DNA of 33,176 bases from the NCBI GenBank assembly GCA_903772945.1, contig CAICTM010001247.1, positions 1 to 33,176 of the forward strand, in the 5' to 3' direction. The notes under the pieces are model-generated. The model had not been told where the DNA came from and searched no databases. It saw only the letters and a list, made by a program, of their open reading frames with translations. Source of the stretch: Seminavis robusta (Eukaryota; Bacillariophyta; Bacillariophyceae; Naviculales; Naviculaceae). Shown here piece after piece: positions 1-10,571 of this stretch. Each line of letters starts with the position of its first letter. Positions within the stretch are counted from its first letter, which is position 1. A program made the translations under genes and the position numbers.

Positions 1-2400
1 CATCCAGTTCGTGCAGGAGACGGCGTGGTTTGTTCCTTTTGGCTTGGCTGGAGTGACAATGTCACACTTTCGTGTCCATCCCTTTAAAAGTCGACGCGGT
101 CTGACTGTGGGTGGGTGTGAGGCCAGGGAACGGGGCAAGGACCACTGCTGTTTTGTGCTTCCTTAAAAATCGGAGCCGCATGCGTGCTGTCATGTGTCGA
201 GTGGGGGGTGGGGGGGGATTGATTTGTGGGCTTCAGAGAGATGGGTGAGCTCGGGGATAGCTGACCGGGGGGGTTTGATCAACACAGTGGGTCAGTATGG
301 GTAGCTGGGAGGGACGGGTTGTCCTTTTGTTTAAATTAGTGGGCGGGGGTCGGGGGGGCGCGTGGAAGGGTTGGGGCTGTGGTGGTGACTCCACAGACCC
401 AAAAGAAACTAGAACCATGTGAGTTGTCAGAAGACCCGACCGGTCAAGCTGCCGGATGCTGAGAGACTGGAACGTATTGCAGTTCAGCGATAGTGTTCAA
501 GAGAGTAACGGTCAAATGGCGCAAAGCATTGCACTGCGAACCAGCAAATGCGCATCACCTCCAACATCGAGAACCAGACACGACATCGTTGTTCGGGCCG
601 GCTTCTACGCTCGGTATTGTCATTGGTGGAAAACTTTCAAATCAAGTTCGAATAAATTTCAAAGCTAATTTGCTTTTGCTTCGCCAATACCGAAGAGAAC
701 TGGTTACGCCACTCGCTCGGAGAAGGACCAGCGTGTGGTGCCCGGGTGGGTGGCGCCTTGTTTGGTCACTGGGCGAAGAGATACCAAAGGGTGACTTCCG
801 GATTGAGAACGGGGGTCTTTTTCAAGTGGTGTATGCACGGGACAAGTCTAGCCCCATCGACGAGTAGCCCCATCTTTCAGATTTTACTTGGTACCAAAGC
901 ATCTCTCCTGTGAATCCGGCAAGATTTCCTTGATTTTGAGTTGGGGATGGACCAGCGACGGCCGGCAAACAAAGCCTCACGCGAGCAGCGGGTCCAGAGG
1001 CACCCTGTCTTCTTCACCAGCATCCCAACAAAGCGGCAAGGTGCATGTTCATATACCCACCATCCTATTCACTTATCAAAAGTGAGCCCGGACCCAGGCA
1101 AGTTGTTCCGCTGGTAGGCGTCAGACGCACGGATCTGCAAGTATGTTTTTGTTATGTATTAAAAGTGATTGGGTCCGTGATCTTGAGGCGTGTTGAGGGT
1201 GGGTGCGGCTTGGGGTGCGCAGGTTGCGGCGCGGTACTCCTGACCTTGACACCGGGTAGTGGTGCTCAGGAGAGTCACTCCGAGCCACACAAGTGGGCCT
1301 AGAATCTCGCGACATACATTCTCGCGCACGGTTACTCCGCCGCTCCATGAGAAGAACAAGCAGCCGGATGCTGATGCCCTCAACTGTCAAAAGGAGATTT
1401 TTGATTTATCCTTTGATTGCCCGTCAAATCATTTACCGTTTTCAACTGGACACACTATTTATAGCAAGTCTCATTAGCAAGCCAGTACGGGCACAGTGAT
1501 ATCAGTACCCATGGGTCCAGAGTAACTGTGTCCAACAGAACACACAATATAAATCCCTATCCTTAACAAGCAAAATGTCCCTGATGTCTTTGGCCAAACC
1601 TCCACCTGTGTTAATCTGGACACACTAGCGATCTGCATAGCCAGCCAGTACTAGTAACCCATGCGTAGAAACTACTGTTGGGGTGATAACAGACAGAACA
1701 CACAAATTATCCCTCCCTATCCCTGCCACAGTAACGATGCGACGGAAGAACGAGCTGCCAACAAATCACACAGAACACACAAAACACTGACAACACACAA
1801 TCACACACACAACACACATCACACACACACAACTACAGCGATTAAAAGTGTGATGTAGTCCCTCAGTCCGTTGAGGGCGTCAAATGTTCTCTGCAGGTAA
1901 CTAATTCAACCGACCATATCTATCTGCCACCTGTTCCTTTCCCTTTGGCTTGACTGATGATGCGCCGGCTAGCTGTGGCCCTCGTGTGGAAACCGTTTTG
2001 GTACATCCAGACAGTTGCCAAAGTAAGGCTTTTGATCTGCCTGTGCAGCGTTGGACACCACCGCCCGTTGAGCTTGCGATGCCCGGCTTCGTGGCCTCTG
2101 GCTCCATCGTACGGAATCCGGTTTACGGTGATTCTCAGTTCGCAGGCCACGACGGGTAGTTACATGTTGTCTATTGTGTGCATACTTGGATGCCGGTTGG
2201 AATACAATCAACAAACCAGGCAAGGAATCGAATGTCAATAGATGGTGTAAGGAGGGGGCTAAGCTTGGCAGAGCAGGGCATCAGTGGTGGAGAATAACAG
2301 ATAACAGGGAGAGCAGAGAGGAGGGGAACAGGGCAAAGGGGGCAGGGGGGGTGCGAGGGGAAGTAGAGGGGAAGCCGGGAGGGAGTAAGAGGGGGCAAGA
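1..2400. other. non-coding region with low-complexity tracts
   Basis: No convincing gene is visible. The longer open frames (for example 493-867) begin at non-ATG codons and match no family I recognise. The stretch has G-rich runs near 200-220 and 340-360, a CA-rich tract (about 1767-1835) and a strongly purine-rich plus strand from about 2280 to 2400. That purine tract lies just beyond the stop of the minus-strand retroelement relic, so it could be the relic's pyrimidine-rich 3' tail. An imperfect ~170-bp duplication at 1446-1724 is listed separately. Confidence 0.6.
1446..1724. repeat. imperfect tandem duplication, ~170-bp period
   Basis: Two diverged copies begin with the same CTGGACACACTA word (about 1446 and 1616). 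Both then run through AGCCAGTAC, an ACCCATG word, CAGAACACACAA and a CCCTATCC block in the same order, with many substitutions and small indels between. No terminal inverted repeats or coding frame are seen. Confidence 0.6.
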
Positions 2401-2850
2401 TTAGCAGAAGAGGGCAAGCGCGCTATCGGCATCCCAGAGGGAACGGCGGTAGCTCATTGTGCCAGCAGGGACATGAGAGCCACGCATGCAAATGTGGCGG
2501 ACAAAGAATAGCCATGCTGAGCCGAGCATTAACGCAGCCATGCACCACCGAGTAAGGGAGGGACCACCTTGCAGCGAGCAAAGAGGAGGATCGTTTGGCG
2601 AGTGCCTCTGCTTCGGCACCAAGGAGACCATCATCAGAGACGACAAACAGAGTAAAGTGGGGGCGTTGAGAGAGACAGGCTTGGAGATGTTTGCTTTTCT
2701 TATCGCATTGGCCATTGCGAAGGACCTTGTGCGGATCTTTGCAACTATGAGAAGCAGCATCAAGATTGATGACATGAACATCAATTATGCCGTCAGTTCC
2801 ATGTTGCCAGAGGCCACAGATAAGGAGACCGCCTCGTTCCTCGGCCGGGG
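2401..2850 (-). pseudogene. C-terminal relic of a retroelement (reverse-transcriptase-associated) ORF
   Basis: Two minus-strand frames join into one recognisable ~150-residue C-terminal block found at the end of reverse-transcriptase-like mobile-element ORFs in diatoms and other protists. The order is a GLW-GTD-IIDV stretch, a KDPHKVL segment, a Gln/Arg-rich HFT-F-V-S-DG-LG segment, then V-N-ARLSMAI. It continues in another frame as HICMRGSHVP and a final W-D-ALALF before the stop at 2401. The frame changes near 2497-2510, so at least one indel breaks the ORF. The upstream polymerase domains are absent: residues beyond about 2850 no longer resemble the family. This is read as a 5'-truncated dead copy. 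The family name rests on a remembered motif order and needs a search. Confidence 0.55.
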
Positions 2851-3175
2851 GGAGAAGTGTAGGAGAGTCGATGGGAGGCAAAGCATCCGTAGAGGCAGAA
2901 CGACTAAGATGGATACGGGGTTCATACTGGCAGGATAGTGGGTGCCAAACGTCTGCACTATATATACAGTATACCGAGATGCAGGGACTCAGCAAGAGGA
3001 GGTCAGCCATGCATCTCTGCAACTAATTCGTAACAAGCGGTTCGTTCAACTTGTTTGACAAGATGATATTGAGTTGACGTGTTAGTGTGATTATCGTTTG
3101 GCTCTTGCTTCGTGTGCAGGGAATGTCTTTCGTGGCTGCAAAGTGGCGCCAAATGGGTAAAGACACCCGAGCGGT

Positions 3176-3532
3176 TCAATCTGCTGCTCGCTTCTCCTCC
3201 TCGGGCCTCACAACTGAGCTACTATGCGTGTGGGAGCCTTCAGCAGTGGACTTGTCCTCCTCCATGGTTTCCTGCGACATTCCAGGAAGGGGAACATCTG
3301 AAATCTCAGTCTCCATCTCCGAGATCAATTTGGATACTTCCTCCAAGGTCCTTGTGAGGACAGCTTGGATGCCACCACTTGTTTCTCCTTTAAACAGCCT
3401 CTCCACAGTGATGTTGACCTTGGTGCATTCACTACTACCGGCCATTCGAGCATTCCAAAGCATGTCCGTGAGTGCAGGGGAAGGGGTAATGAAAGCTCCA
3501 GGGCGGTCAGTGGGTGAAGGAGGATCCATCAT
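3176..3532 (-). CDS. hypothetical acidic protein (118 aa)
   Basis: I do not recognise this gene. The frame opens with two consecutive ATG codons at 3532 and 3529. It encodes a Pro/Ser-rich start, a middle segment (about residues 25-85) with a predicted amphipathic helix around RTLEEVSKLISEMETEI, and a Glu/Ser-rich hydrophilic tail ending EEEKRAAD. There is no signal peptide, membrane segment or known motif. The frame stays open upstream of the ATG only through a non-ATG stretch. Composition looks more protein-like than other frames nearby, but it could be one exon of a longer gene or a chance ORF. The retroelement relic lies 330 bp downstream on the same strand with no evident link. Confidence 0.4.
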   Translation of the reverse strand: MMDPPSPTDRPGAFITPSPALTDMLWNARMAGSSECTKVNITVERLFKGETSGGIQAVLTRTLEEVSKLISEMETEISDVPLPGMSQETMEEDKSTAEGSHTHSSSVVRPEEEKRAAD

Positions 3533-3605
3533 TGCGAATCTTTGACAACAATTTTGTAGACAGAAAATGATGAACGTACTATCGGCAGCCGTCTCCAAGT
3601 TTGTG

Positions 3606-6227
3606 GCGGTGGGAATCGAATCAATGGAAAACCTAGCTGGCTGCCAGCTCGAATTTCTAGCCAGTAGCTACAGTATGTGAATTATTTGCTGATGATCCCG
3701 CCACCTGGCAAGGATGTGGTACTAGTACCACTTTGCGGTTTGGTCTGGTTTGCTGGTTGACAGTAGATATTGCGTTATGACAGCCTTTGACTTCGCTGGG
3801 CGGGGGAAAGTTCCGCGACCAAATCGAATTAAGGGAGCAAGGCAATAGTTCTGCACTTTGCCATTGACTCTATGACTCATATTCTCCCGCTTACGCAAAT
3901 CTTAGTCCTTTTTTTGTTTGAGCAGGTGGTAGTTAGCCAGCACAAACCTGCCTGTTGCACTTAGGAAGCAATGGAAGCATGATGTGATAGGTTCAGATAG
4001 ATGTCACGTTATCATGAAACTTGAATGGTTCGTTTATCTTGGCTGCTGACAAGACAGCCAGCATAGTAGCGGCATATATTGCGATACAAAGTGTCCTGGA
4101 GAGCAAAAGGAAGGATTGTGGATAAACGGACCGCACGATCTGTCGGGAGGTTCCTGCGGCAATGATTTATTGCCGTGTACGCGTAGGCAATCAGTCAATT
4201 GCCTTTGACCACATCAACGAGCCTTAAATTGCCTGCCAAGTCTTGGTGGCATTGCGGCGGTGCAAGAGCCCAAGGGCTCATGGTGACAAGCAAGCGTCTT
4301 CTTCCTAGCTAGATCCAGGGGCGGATGGATCAATGGACCGAGATGCACATACCACATCGGTAGCCTGAGGAGTAGCCCGGAGATCTTTACTAATCTTGTG
4401 ATCGCAGAAAGCGAAGTCCATGACCACGAGAGCACGAACGCAGCCAGCCTCGATGTGCGTTCTTCCAGCCGCAGGATACGCAAGCAAGTGGAAACTGGTT
4501 GGGCCTGACTGGCTGCAACAATGTTCTTGCGTTTGTTTTTAACGCATGTGCAAAGGAAAGACTCCAAGTCCATCGTACCGGGGGAGGACAGTCTCGGTTC
4601 ACCCGGATCATCTTCAAGTACTCCCGTCCTTCAATCTCTAGCTAGCTAGCCAGTAGGCCTTGAATACCAGTGTAGAGCACTTCGCAACTGGCGCATGCTT
4701 TGGTTTTTGAAGGTCTGCCTGCCTGCGTACACTGTAGGGGTTGAGACGTTCAAACCGGAGGGCAACTTCACGGAAGCGAAATGAGCAAATGTTCTCTCCG
4801 CAAAGGAGCAGACGTCACGTAGAAGAAATTGCTGGCTGGGTTGGGTTGATCGTGGCTCCTATCGAGCGAGTTTCGATGTGTGGCTGGCTGACTGGCTGCG
4901 GGACGTTTTGATACTCTACAAGATGCATCTCTTCTGAAGTTACGGGCTTCTTTGGATCAACCAGTGACGTTACCAGGAGCAAAGGCTGTTGTAGTGATGG
5001 AACCTTGGCTCGCATGAGATGCGGCAACACCATCAGTCTTTTCGCCCGGTCTTGCTAGCCAGGCAGCGAGTCTAGAGTCCTGCACCCGTGGTCATCAGGA
5101 GCAAGCAAGGTTTCCTTTTACCTCTGTGGTCACTTGGGCAGGAGTGCCGAGGTGGGAAAGGCACGCGAGTGCTACCGGCACACCAGTACAGTAATGAAGA
5201 AGTGCATTGCATCTGACGTTGACTTTGTGGTGTGCAATTCTCCGTTCCTCTCCTACAACGTAATGTGCGTGTTTCTCGACAAGTTCAAGAGTCATTTCAA
5301 GAACTAACAATTAATTTTACTCGACTTCTGCTTTTCTGGTGGGGTCCAGCGGCAACTACATGTAAGATGCAGACATTCAATCGACCGAGCTACAGCGGGA
5401 AACAAGCCAATCTATATAATATGTAGCAGGAGAAGGGATTTGACCACGCTTTGATCGCTGCAGACTACCTGGTATGTTCCCAGGGCGGTTGATGCGCATC
5501 CTTCGGCACAATCCTTCGGCAACTAAGATCCAGACATTCACAGCTACTACAGGAGAAGCTGAAGGGATTTGACCACGTTTTGACCCCTGCAGGCAGGCTA
5601 CAATCTTACGTGTTCCTAAAATGTACAGTTTCCACATCATGGTTTCGTGGCTGGTCTCATTGCTAATGGTGTGCTCTCAACTTCAGAAGGAGAGGGATCA
5701 TTGGTTCGCAATTTTAAAAAGCAAGTACGCAAGTAAGCAAGCGCAGTGATGGATTCTCAGTGAGAGAAGTTGGAAAGAGACCGGTGCTTCCACTATTGTA
5801 GGCATGCAGTGGGGATATCGTCTGGCTACAAGGGGCCTTCGAGATTCGAGACATACATGTACAAGCTCATGTACATGCTCGAAGAAAGAAGAAAGAGAGC
5901 ACCTGTTATTTTATTTTATTAATAGTTCCTGTTTGCGTCATCTGGGGCTATTATATGAAAGTTGAAGCAACAGTCATTATTCTATGACATCGACTCTTGA
6001 TTCTTGGAGGACCTCTAACGCCTTTTCGAACTTTTGTTGAACTTCGCGACGACGTCAGAGTCATTCTGATCCAGATTTAACCATTGCGTTTCCTGTTGGT
6101 AGAAAGCTTCTTCGAGCTCGCATTCTCACTTTCCAAAAGAAAACGTCAACCACCAACCTCACTTGCCGCTACTAGCTAGAACTCATTATTTGATAACCCT
6201 TCGTCTCTCAATAGGCTTCGCAACACC
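3606..6227. other. intergenic region, no gene seen
   Basis: Open frames here (such as 4214-4573 minus) have no recognisable domains and overlap one another in several frames. The region contains scattered short palindromes built from CTAG and TACATGTA words and one imperfect direct duplication (5350-5602). The last ~150 bp before 6228 would be the promoter and 5' UTR of the PstS-like gene. I see no definite TATA box. Confidence 0.55.
5350..5602. repeat. imperfect direct duplication
   Basis: Copy one (about 5350-5468) and copy two (about 5517-5602) share GGCAACTA, CAGACATTCA, AGGAGAAG, GGGATTTGACCACG, a TTTGA word and a CTGCAG-CTAC end in the same order. Copy one carries extra sequence between the words. 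A smaller CCTTCGGCA doublet sits between the copies near 5500-5520. Confidence 0.6.
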
Positions 6228-7799
6228 ATGCCCTCCAACCTTCTTTCCTATCTCCCACTGCTGCTACCCTTCCATGGTTTCCTAGTCGCTGCCTTGGAGG
6301 TCCATGGCTCTGGAACTGCTAACCCCTCTCGCTGCTATGGTTCTGTCATGGAAGAAATGCAGGCCCGCTCCAAGATACCATTGCGAATGACTTACCGTTC
6401 TGTTGGGTCTTCCATTGGTCTGGAAGAGTTTGTGAATGAGTTCAACCCCCTTCGCTCTGCGGATGATTTTGGATCTGGAGAGATCCCCTTGTCAGAGGAA
6501 CAGTGGCAGGGATTCCAAGATGCCAATGTGACAGTATTGCATCTACCCACTCTTTTTGGTGCTGTGACCTTCTTCCACTCTGTACCAGACATGCCCAGCC
6601 TAAAGCTGACCTCTTGCTTGTTGGCGCGAATCTTCATGCGTGAAATTAAGGATTGGGCCCACCCAGATATCCGTGAAATCAATCCTGGTCTTGACAAGTT
6701 GTTCTCCAGCATCAGCCACAATGCCAATAGTTTGGGAAAGACGTTGCGCATCCGTGTGGCTCGTCGTGAGGAGGGCAGTGCTGGCACCGATGCTATTACT
6801 CAGGTAAACTCATTCCTTCATTCATCAAAGCACATTGCACCAATTCCAATGATTATGCTTAAACTTACACACCTATTTCTCCCAATGTTGCAGTACTTAC
6901 GGCTTTCCTGTCCCCAGCACTTTCCTGCTCACATGGTAGGGCCTCTCCCAGAATGGCCCATTGATACAGAAGCTTGTCGGGGTACTCTAGGCATGAATGA
7001 TTGCATCTCTGACGTTGACGGAACCATCGGCTATAATGAAGCTGGCATAGGTCTCTTTGAAGGATTGCAGGAGATTGCCATCAAGAACAAGTACGGTCGC
7101 TTGTTGACATCACAAATTGCTGCTGCAAATGGTGGCATTGGAGTCAAAGAATCTGGGGTCTTGCCTTCAGAACCGACTGCTGATTTCAGCAGAGTTTCGC
7201 TGTTGGATCAGCAAGGGGAATACACATGGCCCATAACTATTCTGACCTACATTTATGTCCGTACTGACCTCTCCTTCAAGACAAATCCTGTGGAAAGGGC
7301 ACTTTTGATTGCCTTTTTGAAGGCAATGTATGATCCCAGCTTTGTGTCTCCATGTCAATCTGACTATAGCTTCTTCTTGGCAGATGATGCAGCCTTGAAG
7401 TTGGGCATGAAGGGGATTGAACTGTTGGAGAGCTCCAACATGGCTCCTGAAGACCCAATATGGACTTTCGAAGACAGGCCTGATCCCATTGTTGGTACAG
7501 GAACCTATGTGCTATCATCAAACAGGAGAAACTTCCCAGCGGTGGAACGAGAGCACAACATTGAAGAACTGGAAGATCTCCAAGCCAAAGTCTTGCAACT
7601 AAAGGCAAAGGTCTCGGCTATGAAATCAGAGTTGGAGAATCAAAGTGGCAGTGGTAATGACGGTGAAGCTGAATTTTCACAAAAGTATGAAACCATGATT
7701 GTGGCAGGTCTCACCATGGCGACCCTCTCATTAGTTTTTGTCTTGGGGATTTCTGCTGTGGTTGTTCACCAAAAGCAGAACCATGCTCTAGAAAAGTAG
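6228..7799 (+). CDS. PstS-like phosphate-binding protein with C-terminal membrane anchor
   Basis: Probable periplasmic-binding-protein-fold (PstS-like) protein binding phosphate or a related oxyanion at the cell surface or in the secretory system. The start ATG (context CACC-ATG) is followed by a hydrophobic signal peptide (about residues 5-22). Next comes the family's N-terminal pattern HGSGTANPSR, then MTYRSVGSSIG (about 27-70). The central RVARREEGSAGTDAITQ is interrupted by a phase-0 intron (6804-6893) and continues YLRLSCP. GTIGYNEAGIG follows in the second lobe. A Glu/Leu/Lys-rich coiled coil (about 443-472) and one transmembrane helix (about 490-513) end the chain with a short basic tail. 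Removing the intron gives 493 residues. The anchor and coiled coil are unlike soluble bacterial PstS. Other ligands cannot be excluded. It stands alone with no transporter genes nearby. Confidence 0.75.
   Translation: MPSNLLSYLPLLLPFHGFLVAALEVHGSGTANPSRCYGSVMEEMQARSKIPLRMTYRSVGSSIGLEEFVNEFNPLRSADDFGSGEIPLSEEQWQGFQDANVTVLHLPTLFGAVTFFHSVPDMPSLKLTSCLLARIFMREIKDWAHPDIREINPGLDKLFSSISHNANSLGKTLRIRVARREEGSAGTDAITQVNSFLHSSKHIAPIPMIMLKLTHLFLPMLQYLRLSCPQHFPAHMVGPLPEWPIDTEACRGTLGMNDCISDVDGTIGYNEAGIGLFEGLQEIAIKNKYGRLLTSQIAAANGGIGVKESGVLPSEPTADFSRVSLLDQQGEYTWPITILTYIYVRTDLSFKTNPVERALLIAFLKAMYDPSFVSPCQSDYSFFLADDAALKLGMKGIELLESSNMAPEDPIWTFEDRPDPIVGTGTYVLSSNRRNFPAVEREHNIEELEDLQAKVLQLKAKVSAMKSELENQSGSGNDGEAEFSQKYETMIVAGLTMATLSLVFVLGISAVVVHQKQNHALEK
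6804..6893 (+). other. in-frame intron of the PstS-like gene
   Basis: GTAAAC at the 5' end and a pyrimidine-rich TTGCAG at the 3' end flank 90 bp. The length is a multiple of three, the intron sits exactly between codons and it contains no stop, so the reading frame is open whether or not it is spliced. The 30 residues it would encode are hydrophobic and interrupt a conserved segment, which favours splicing. Confidence 0.75.
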
Positions 7800-10571
7800 A
7801 GCATGTATCATGGATGACATATCTCAGGTAGCAACTCCGCAACTCCATACCATTCCACACCAAGCCAACCAAATTTACACCTCCCATAATAATTCAAGTA
7901 TGACTTTTTAGACAGCCACTGTTCTTTCCAGCCACACTGCCGCCAGCAAGCATTCGCATCCTTAGTTACCCAGTGGCGTCAAACGAAGAATCACCTTGGG
8001 CTGCAGAACCACCTAGCTAGTAATCAGATTGTTACTCCAAACATAGCGGTAGCATTCCACGAGTGGTTCCTTCGCCACCGCTACTAGTCTCGAGTGACTC
8101 GAATCCACTCCACCCCTCGCAACACCGGGGTGAGTTGAGTATCATCTATGTGTGACTTCAGATTTTATCGGGAGTGGCTGGCTCGAAGGAATTTGCAGTC
8201 CCACTTATTCCCAACTGAGAGTGGAACGCCCGCTGTTGTGTCCTTGTGATGCCTCGTCGTCTCCACCCGGACAGGACTTTGTTCCTTTCATCACCAAGCG
8301 AACGAGTTGCAGCACATACGAATAGACGTCAACCATGATAGAAGAAGATGTAGTTGACTGGAAGCCCGGTGCCGCCACGTTCTGTTCTTTGAAGGATCGC
8401 TCACAAGCTCTTCATTGGCTCCTCGCAGCCAGTCGCTCGCTCGCTTGTCTTGCTTGATCAGAGGACTCAGCCATAAGCAACCATCGAGGATCGAAGCGGA
8501 AACAGCACGATCAGATAGACGCCGTGGGCCAGTCCGATCCAAACAACTGTGGTCTGGTCCCAGCAAAGCAGCACTTTTCGATCTGATTTCCGAAGTTGCT
8601 TGTGTAGTATGTGCTGTGTGTACTCGGGCAGCCGAATAGCAGACCCACCAACAACGAGGTTCCACGATCACGCACACACGTTTGCAGCCACCAGTAGATC
8701 ACTTGAGGGGCAGATCCAGGATCGGATGCAAGCACAATTGGCTGCTACAGCCTTCCAGTTCTTGGTCTGGACATCTGGCTTGCTCCCAGTGGTTGCTTTG
8801 TTTGCTTATTTCGCCCTGGCTGGAGGAAGATGATATTGGAACCGTAATAAGAGCCAGTGAAGAGCAAGCAAGCATCAATAACAATTTTTGAGGCCAGCTA
8901 TTGGCAATGGCTGAAAATGAGGAGTAGCAAACGGGACCGTGGTGCTCGACAAGAAGGAGCAAAAAGTTTCCAGTAGACTACCGGTAGGCTGAAGTTCCAG
9001 CCGAGACGGCACTGCATTCATTTGCAGTTCTGTACTGCATTGATGGCGGAGTGATGCATGGCTTGCATCACCTCTGTTTTCTGCTTTCGGATGATCGATG
9101 GCTGAAGTTTCTGTCAATCAATCAGTGCTTCGTTGTCTTTGTTCTACCAAGTACCAAGTGATGTTTGGTCCCGGCACGGCATTGCTTTGACTGGAGGCTT
9201 TGTACCGTATTGCCGATTTCTGAAGGTTCACAATTGCACAATTAATTTTGTTCGATTGCTTCTTCTTTTCTGTGGGTTTTGGAGCATTGGAAGTACTGGC
9301 TACTATTTAGTAGCTAGCTAGTACAGTAGCAACGTAGCAACAGTGGCAGGCAGCTGCTGGTGTATTAATAGGCAAAGCATCCATACCGGTAGCTGAACCA
9401 CTGCTATGAAAACGGGATTGTGGTGAAAGGGTGGAGTCGCGTAGCTTCGCGTCAACATGTTCACGGAAAAGCAGCCCAACTCGACGAAAAGTATTTGAAG
9501 GGGAATGAGATGAATCTGTACCATAAGCCACTAATAAGTCTTCTCTTGATGATCGGTGTGGCAGCATCCGATTTTCGGTACTGCGTGTGTTGCCTACCAC
9601 GCAGACTGCCGTAGCTCCGTAGCTGCTGTAATACATGTATGTAGTCTACATGTAGTAGCTGTAATAGTCCTGCAGCGCAGTAGCAAGTGCAGCTTGGTCC
9701 CAAAGATTTTTCCAAGAGCATCGTAAAAGAAACAGAGAAATGTACGGCTCCACGGAGAAGCAATTGTTAAGCATACCTTCAACACCTCCTAATTCTAAGT
9801 TGGAACTCTTGGGATTACAGAAGAGGATCACTTTCTGAGCACTGTTCGGACTCGTCAACTCAATCCATTGCCTCGAAAAGCCCACTGTTCGTTCCTACAG
9901 TAGTATACGTAATCAGCATAGTAGCTCTTTAATGATCTCTCAGGATCCCTGATCCCGTTTTTTACTGTTCTGCAGGGCTATTTAGGCGTCGGCCTTCTGT
10001 GCTTTATGAACTCCACATCGTCAATGGATAATGAGTAAAAGCTAGAGCCCCTTGTGCACTTTCCCTCCAGCTCCTTCCCCTTTACCTGGCGAGACATTCT
10101 CTTCATTTTCGTTGAACATCTACTAAAACCTTTACAGTGAGATCACTCTTAGACATGTGGAGGACCTTCACCGTCCGATCCCGCATCTTCCACGATATTT
10201 TCGACAATTAAACGGTGTTGTCGAAGGGTGTCCAGCTGAGTTAGTGGACAAGATTAACATTGAAGCGTTTCTATTTGAGGTGCTCTCTTACGTTATCACT
10301 CCATCAATTTCGCAACCAAGTGAGGTCCCGATCGATCCCAGCATAGGATCACACACCCATTCTGAAATTCGTGGAATTGGTACCATGAGTGCATAGCTAG
10401 CTAGTAAAGGTACCATCTATCTAGCAAGGTTGCCAAGGGTAGCTTTTGAAAACTACTCAGCAGAGCAATAACATTCCTTACTCACCAATTTGCTCACAAA
10501 ATCCAAACTGGAAAGCCTTGCAAAGCTTTTTATTAGCTACTACGGTACCATCATACTAGTAATATCCCACC
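7800..10571. other. intergenic region, no gene seen
   Basis: Many overlapping open frames under 130 codons, most with non-ATG starts and no recognisable motif. The region shows short palindromic words (TACATGTA, CTAGCTAG, ACCGGT). The CACAATTAATTTTGTTCGA stretch near 9235-9260 resembles AACAATTAATTTTACTCGA near 5305-5325, a possible trace of a dispersed repeat. The end of the region would be the promoter of the gene at 10572. Confidence 0.5.

Noticed and set aside
493..867. 124-codon plus-strand ORF
   Set aside because: Starts at GTG, overlaps another frame of similar quality and has no motif.
2486..2938. 150-codon plus-strand ORF
   Set aside because: It lies opposite the minus-strand retroelement relic, which has recognisable family words; the plus frame has none.
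4214..4573. 119-codon minus-strand ORF
   Set aside because: Begins with ATG but has no motif, and competing minus-strand frames (4305-4487 and 4390-4617) overlap it.
8291..8833. Overlapping ORFs on both strands
   Set aside because: Non-ATG starts, no domains, mutual overlap.
10155..10396. Small ORFs near a GACATG context
   Set aside because: The ATG frame is only 18 codons and the longer frame starts at GTG; no motif.
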